64,000 nucleotides of DNA. It comes from Pontibacter vulgaris (GTDB lineage Bacteria > Bacteroidota > Bacteroidia > Cytophagales > Hymenobacteraceae). Location of the stretch: positions 124,001 through 188,000 of the forward strand of contig NZ_JAJVDH010000001.1 in NCBI RefSeq assembly GCF_022758145.1, written 5' to 3'. Below, in pieces: positions 62,463-64,000 of this stretch. The notes beneath the pieces were generated by a model, which did no database searches, was not told the origin of the DNA, and saw nothing but the letters and a program-made list of their open reading frames with translations. Numbering within the stretch: the stretch's first letter is position 1; each line of letters starts with the position of its first letter. The position numbers and the translations under genes were made by a program.

Positions 62463-62774
62463 ATGGAAAGCAGAAACAAGATAACCGGCCTGTATGGCTG
62501 GCTGCTGTTTATACTTTTTGAGGTAGTAGTGTACCTTAGCCTGAGCAGCCTGCTTTCAGGTATGGGCATGACCAACCAAATACAACCAGAAAATACGATA
62601 GTGCCCAATTGGGTAAAAGCAGTAACATTTATCCTGTTATATATTATTTGCCTTTTGGGTGCCCTTGCGCTGGTAAGTAACTATGTGCCTGCCAGGCACC
62701 GTAAGCAGCTTATGCGCTGGGTATACCTGGCATTGCTGGGTTTAGTACCTATGCTGTTTCTGCTTTTTAACTAA
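62463..62774 (+). CDS. Small membrane protein, DUF2569-like
   Basis: 103 aa. Three likely helices: GLYGWLLFILFEVVVYLSLS (res. 9-28), a second around VKAVTFILLYIICLLGALAL (res. 51-70), and WVYLALLGLVPMLFLLF at the C-terminus. The GLYGWLLFIL opening resembles DUF2569 proteins, though the rest is too short for a confident call. Inner membrane. Starts 3 bases after the GNAT gene. Confidence 0.7.
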   Translation: MESRNKITGLYGWLLFILFEVVVYLSLSSLLSGMGMTNQIQPENTIVPNWVKAVTFILLYIICLLGALALVSNYVPARHRKQLMRWVYLALLGLVPMLFLLFN

Positions 62775-62840
62775 ATTGTATTTCTAAGTTCTATTGATAT
62801 AATTAAGTATAAAGCGCTTTAACTTAACCAAGTATAACCT

Positions 62841-63557
62841 ATGAAAAAGATACTGACGTTACTGCTGTTTGCTGTGGTTTTTTGCCTGCAGGCCAATGCA
62901 CAGAACGAACCAAACCAGCAGGGCCGCTACTATGTGCAATTACAGAATGGCCAGATAGTATACGCTGATAAGCTTAAGTTTAAGACCCCAATCTTTAAGC
63001 AGGATTATTTTCTGCTCAACGACTCGATGCAATTCAGGCTGGATGCTGTGAAAGCTTACCAGAATGCTGATGGTTATTATGCACGTGTAGGTTACGGCAG
63101 CCGCGCCAATGCCTTTGCCAAGCGTATACTTCATGGCCCGCGCATTTCTAAGTACTATACCACTACCTACGATTATTACAACATGGGTTACTCGCCTTAT
63201 GGGTATGGTATGGGTGCTCCGTCGCGCCGCAGGGTATACTTTTTCTCGAAAGATGATGGCCCGCTACAGTCTTTTAACTATGGTAACCTGCAGGAAGCGC
63301 TATCCGACAATGCATCGAGTATGGTAATGCTGAAGCGTTATAAAAGCGAACGCTTTCTGACTACAGGTTTATCTGTTTTAGGGGCCGGTATCGCGGCTTT
63401 TGGAGTATACAGTTCCAGCAACAACAGTAATGGCAGTTTATCACCGGCTGTGTATGCGGGCGTTGGGGTAGCCGCCATCCCGTTTGTGTTGCAACTTTTC
63501 CAGAAAGATAAACTCACCCAGGCCATCGAACTTTACAACTACCAGATAAAGCAGTAA
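62841..63557 (+). CDS. Exported hypothetical protein, 238 aa
   Basis: Signal peptide MKKILTLLLFAVVFCLQANA, cleavage near ANAQN. The mature part is rich in Tyr and basic residues (YYTTTYDYYNMGYSPYGYGM), and two hydrophobic stretches near residues 173-190 (TTGLSVLGAGIAAFGVYSSS) and 199-214 (AVYAGVGVAAIPFVLQLF) may span or insert into a membrane. I do not recognise a family. Own gene, 66 bases after the small membrane protein. Confidence 0.75.
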   Translation: MKKILTLLLFAVVFCLQANAQNEPNQQGRYYVQLQNGQIVYADKLKFKTPIFKQDYFLLNDSMQFRLDAVKAYQNADGYYARVGYGSRANAFAKRILHGPRISKYYTTTYDYYNMGYSPYGYGMGAPSRRRVYFFSKDDGPLQSFNYGNLQEALSDNASSMVMLKRYKSERFLTTGLSVLGAGIAAFGVYSSSNNSNGSLSPAVYAGVGVAAIPFVLQLFQKDKLTQAIELYNYQIKQ

Positions 63558-63609
63558 AATACCCTATAAAGCTGCCAACAAACTATTATTCACAGGCTAC
63601 CTCCTGAAA

Positions 63610-64000
63610 ATGGAAAACCTTATACTTTTGCACGGAGCTCTGGGCTCTGCAGCTACGCTTGCACCTTTAAAAAATGAGCTAGAGGCAAACTACCGGATTT
63701 ATACCTTGGATTTTAGCGGCCATGGTGGCAAACCGTTACCAGAATCGCCTTTTGCTATGCCACTTTTTGCCCAGAATATTCTGCAACTGATGGAGCAGGA
63801 ACAACTGGAAAGAGCTCATATTTTCGGTTATAGTATGGGCGGGTACGCTGCTTTATACTTTGCCTTGCAATATCCGGAGCGGGTTAAGAGCATTTTTACG
63901 CTGGCTACAAAATTTGCCTGGTCGGCGGAGGCGGCTGAGAAAGAAGGTAAAATGCTGAACCCAGAAAAGATACAGGAAAAAGTACCGCACTTTGCGCAGA
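63610..64000 (+). CDS. Alpha/beta hydrolase, N-terminal part (cut by window end)
   Basis: From the ATG at 63610 the frame stays open to the window edge (130 residues). It begins MENLILLHGALGS with the LHGALGS oxyanion-hole motif, then TLDFSGHGGKPLP, and has the nucleophile elbow GYSMGG near residue 77, followed by YAALYFALQYPERVKSIFTL. This is the alpha/beta-hydrolase fold; substrate unknown. The acid and His of the triad lie beyond the window. Confidence 0.88.
   Translation, partial: MENLILLHGALGSAATLAPLKNELEANYRIYTLDFSGHGGKPLPESPFAMPLFAQNILQLMEQEQLERAHIFGYSMGGYAALYFALQYPERVKSIFTLATKFAWSAEAAEKEGKMLNPEKIQEKVPHFAQ

Overview
The window looks like chromosome of a Bacteroidota bacterium, most likely a Cytophagales/Hymenobacteraceae member close to Pontibacter. 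This is an inference from gene content: type IX secretion (T9SS) cargo with gliding-motility C-terminal domains, PorP/SprF proteins, a MoxR/BatA locus, TAnnTTTG-type promoters, few clear Shine-Dalgarno sites, and several families of palindromic intergenic repeats. Composition is moderate in most genes and clearly AT-richer in a few accessory genes and long gaps. At least six genes appear to start with TTG and two with GTG.

Layout. 1-9023: a pair of M16 zinc-peptidase family proteins (the first cut by the window edge, the second without the zinc motif), a DUF72 protein, an RlpA-like lytic transglycosylase with a SPOR domain, and a TldD/TldE metalloprotease pair whose TldD member carries a Tat-like signal. 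9148-18754: a plus-strand envelope/stress locus, DUF4159 - MoxR ATPase - two small proteins - DUF58 - BatA-like - DUF4175-like - a large membrane protein, broken up by repeat elements. 18761-40307: 21.5 kb, all on the minus strand, with three cassettes each made of a giant secreted adhesin-like protein (812, 1650 and 1225 aa, type B sorting domain) followed directly by its own PorP/SprF gene. One cassette also carries a PorE-like OmpA protein. A 1213-aa secreted endonuclease I with a type A sorting domain lies at the right end. 40308-42301: a low-GC stretch with an HNH-like nuclease gene next to the initiator tRNA. 42376-47831: a BamA/TamA-like outer-membrane protein, HemW, a SpoIIAA-like protein, a cyclase-family hydrolase and MetF. 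48063-51958: cobalamin-dependent MetH under a SAM-I (S-box) riboswitch, which probably controls metH and metF together. 52213-57207: rplU-rpmA read leftward and nrdB, nrdA read rightward from a DnaA-box-bearing gap. 57345-64000: a low-GC SIR2-like gene, two more SpoIIAA-like paralogs, an OmpA lipoprotein, Hsp20 behind a sigma-54-like promoter, small hypothetical proteins, a GNAT acetyltransferase, a small membrane protein, an exported protein, and an alpha/beta hydrolase cut by the window end.

The most unusual signals are: (1) extreme over-representation of the 7-mer TATACTT/AAGTATA in core genes and its absence from the low-GC genes; (2) the three adhesin-PorP cassettes, including a protein that combines an ice-binding-like domain, a DUF11 domain and 14 PKD-like repeats; (3) a SAM-I aptamer whose 5' strand is complementary over 14 of 15 bases to a leader segment that could also mask the metH start region; (4) several paired, inverted REP-like repeat families in the gaps; (5) two AT-rich putative defence-type genes (SIR2-like and HNH).
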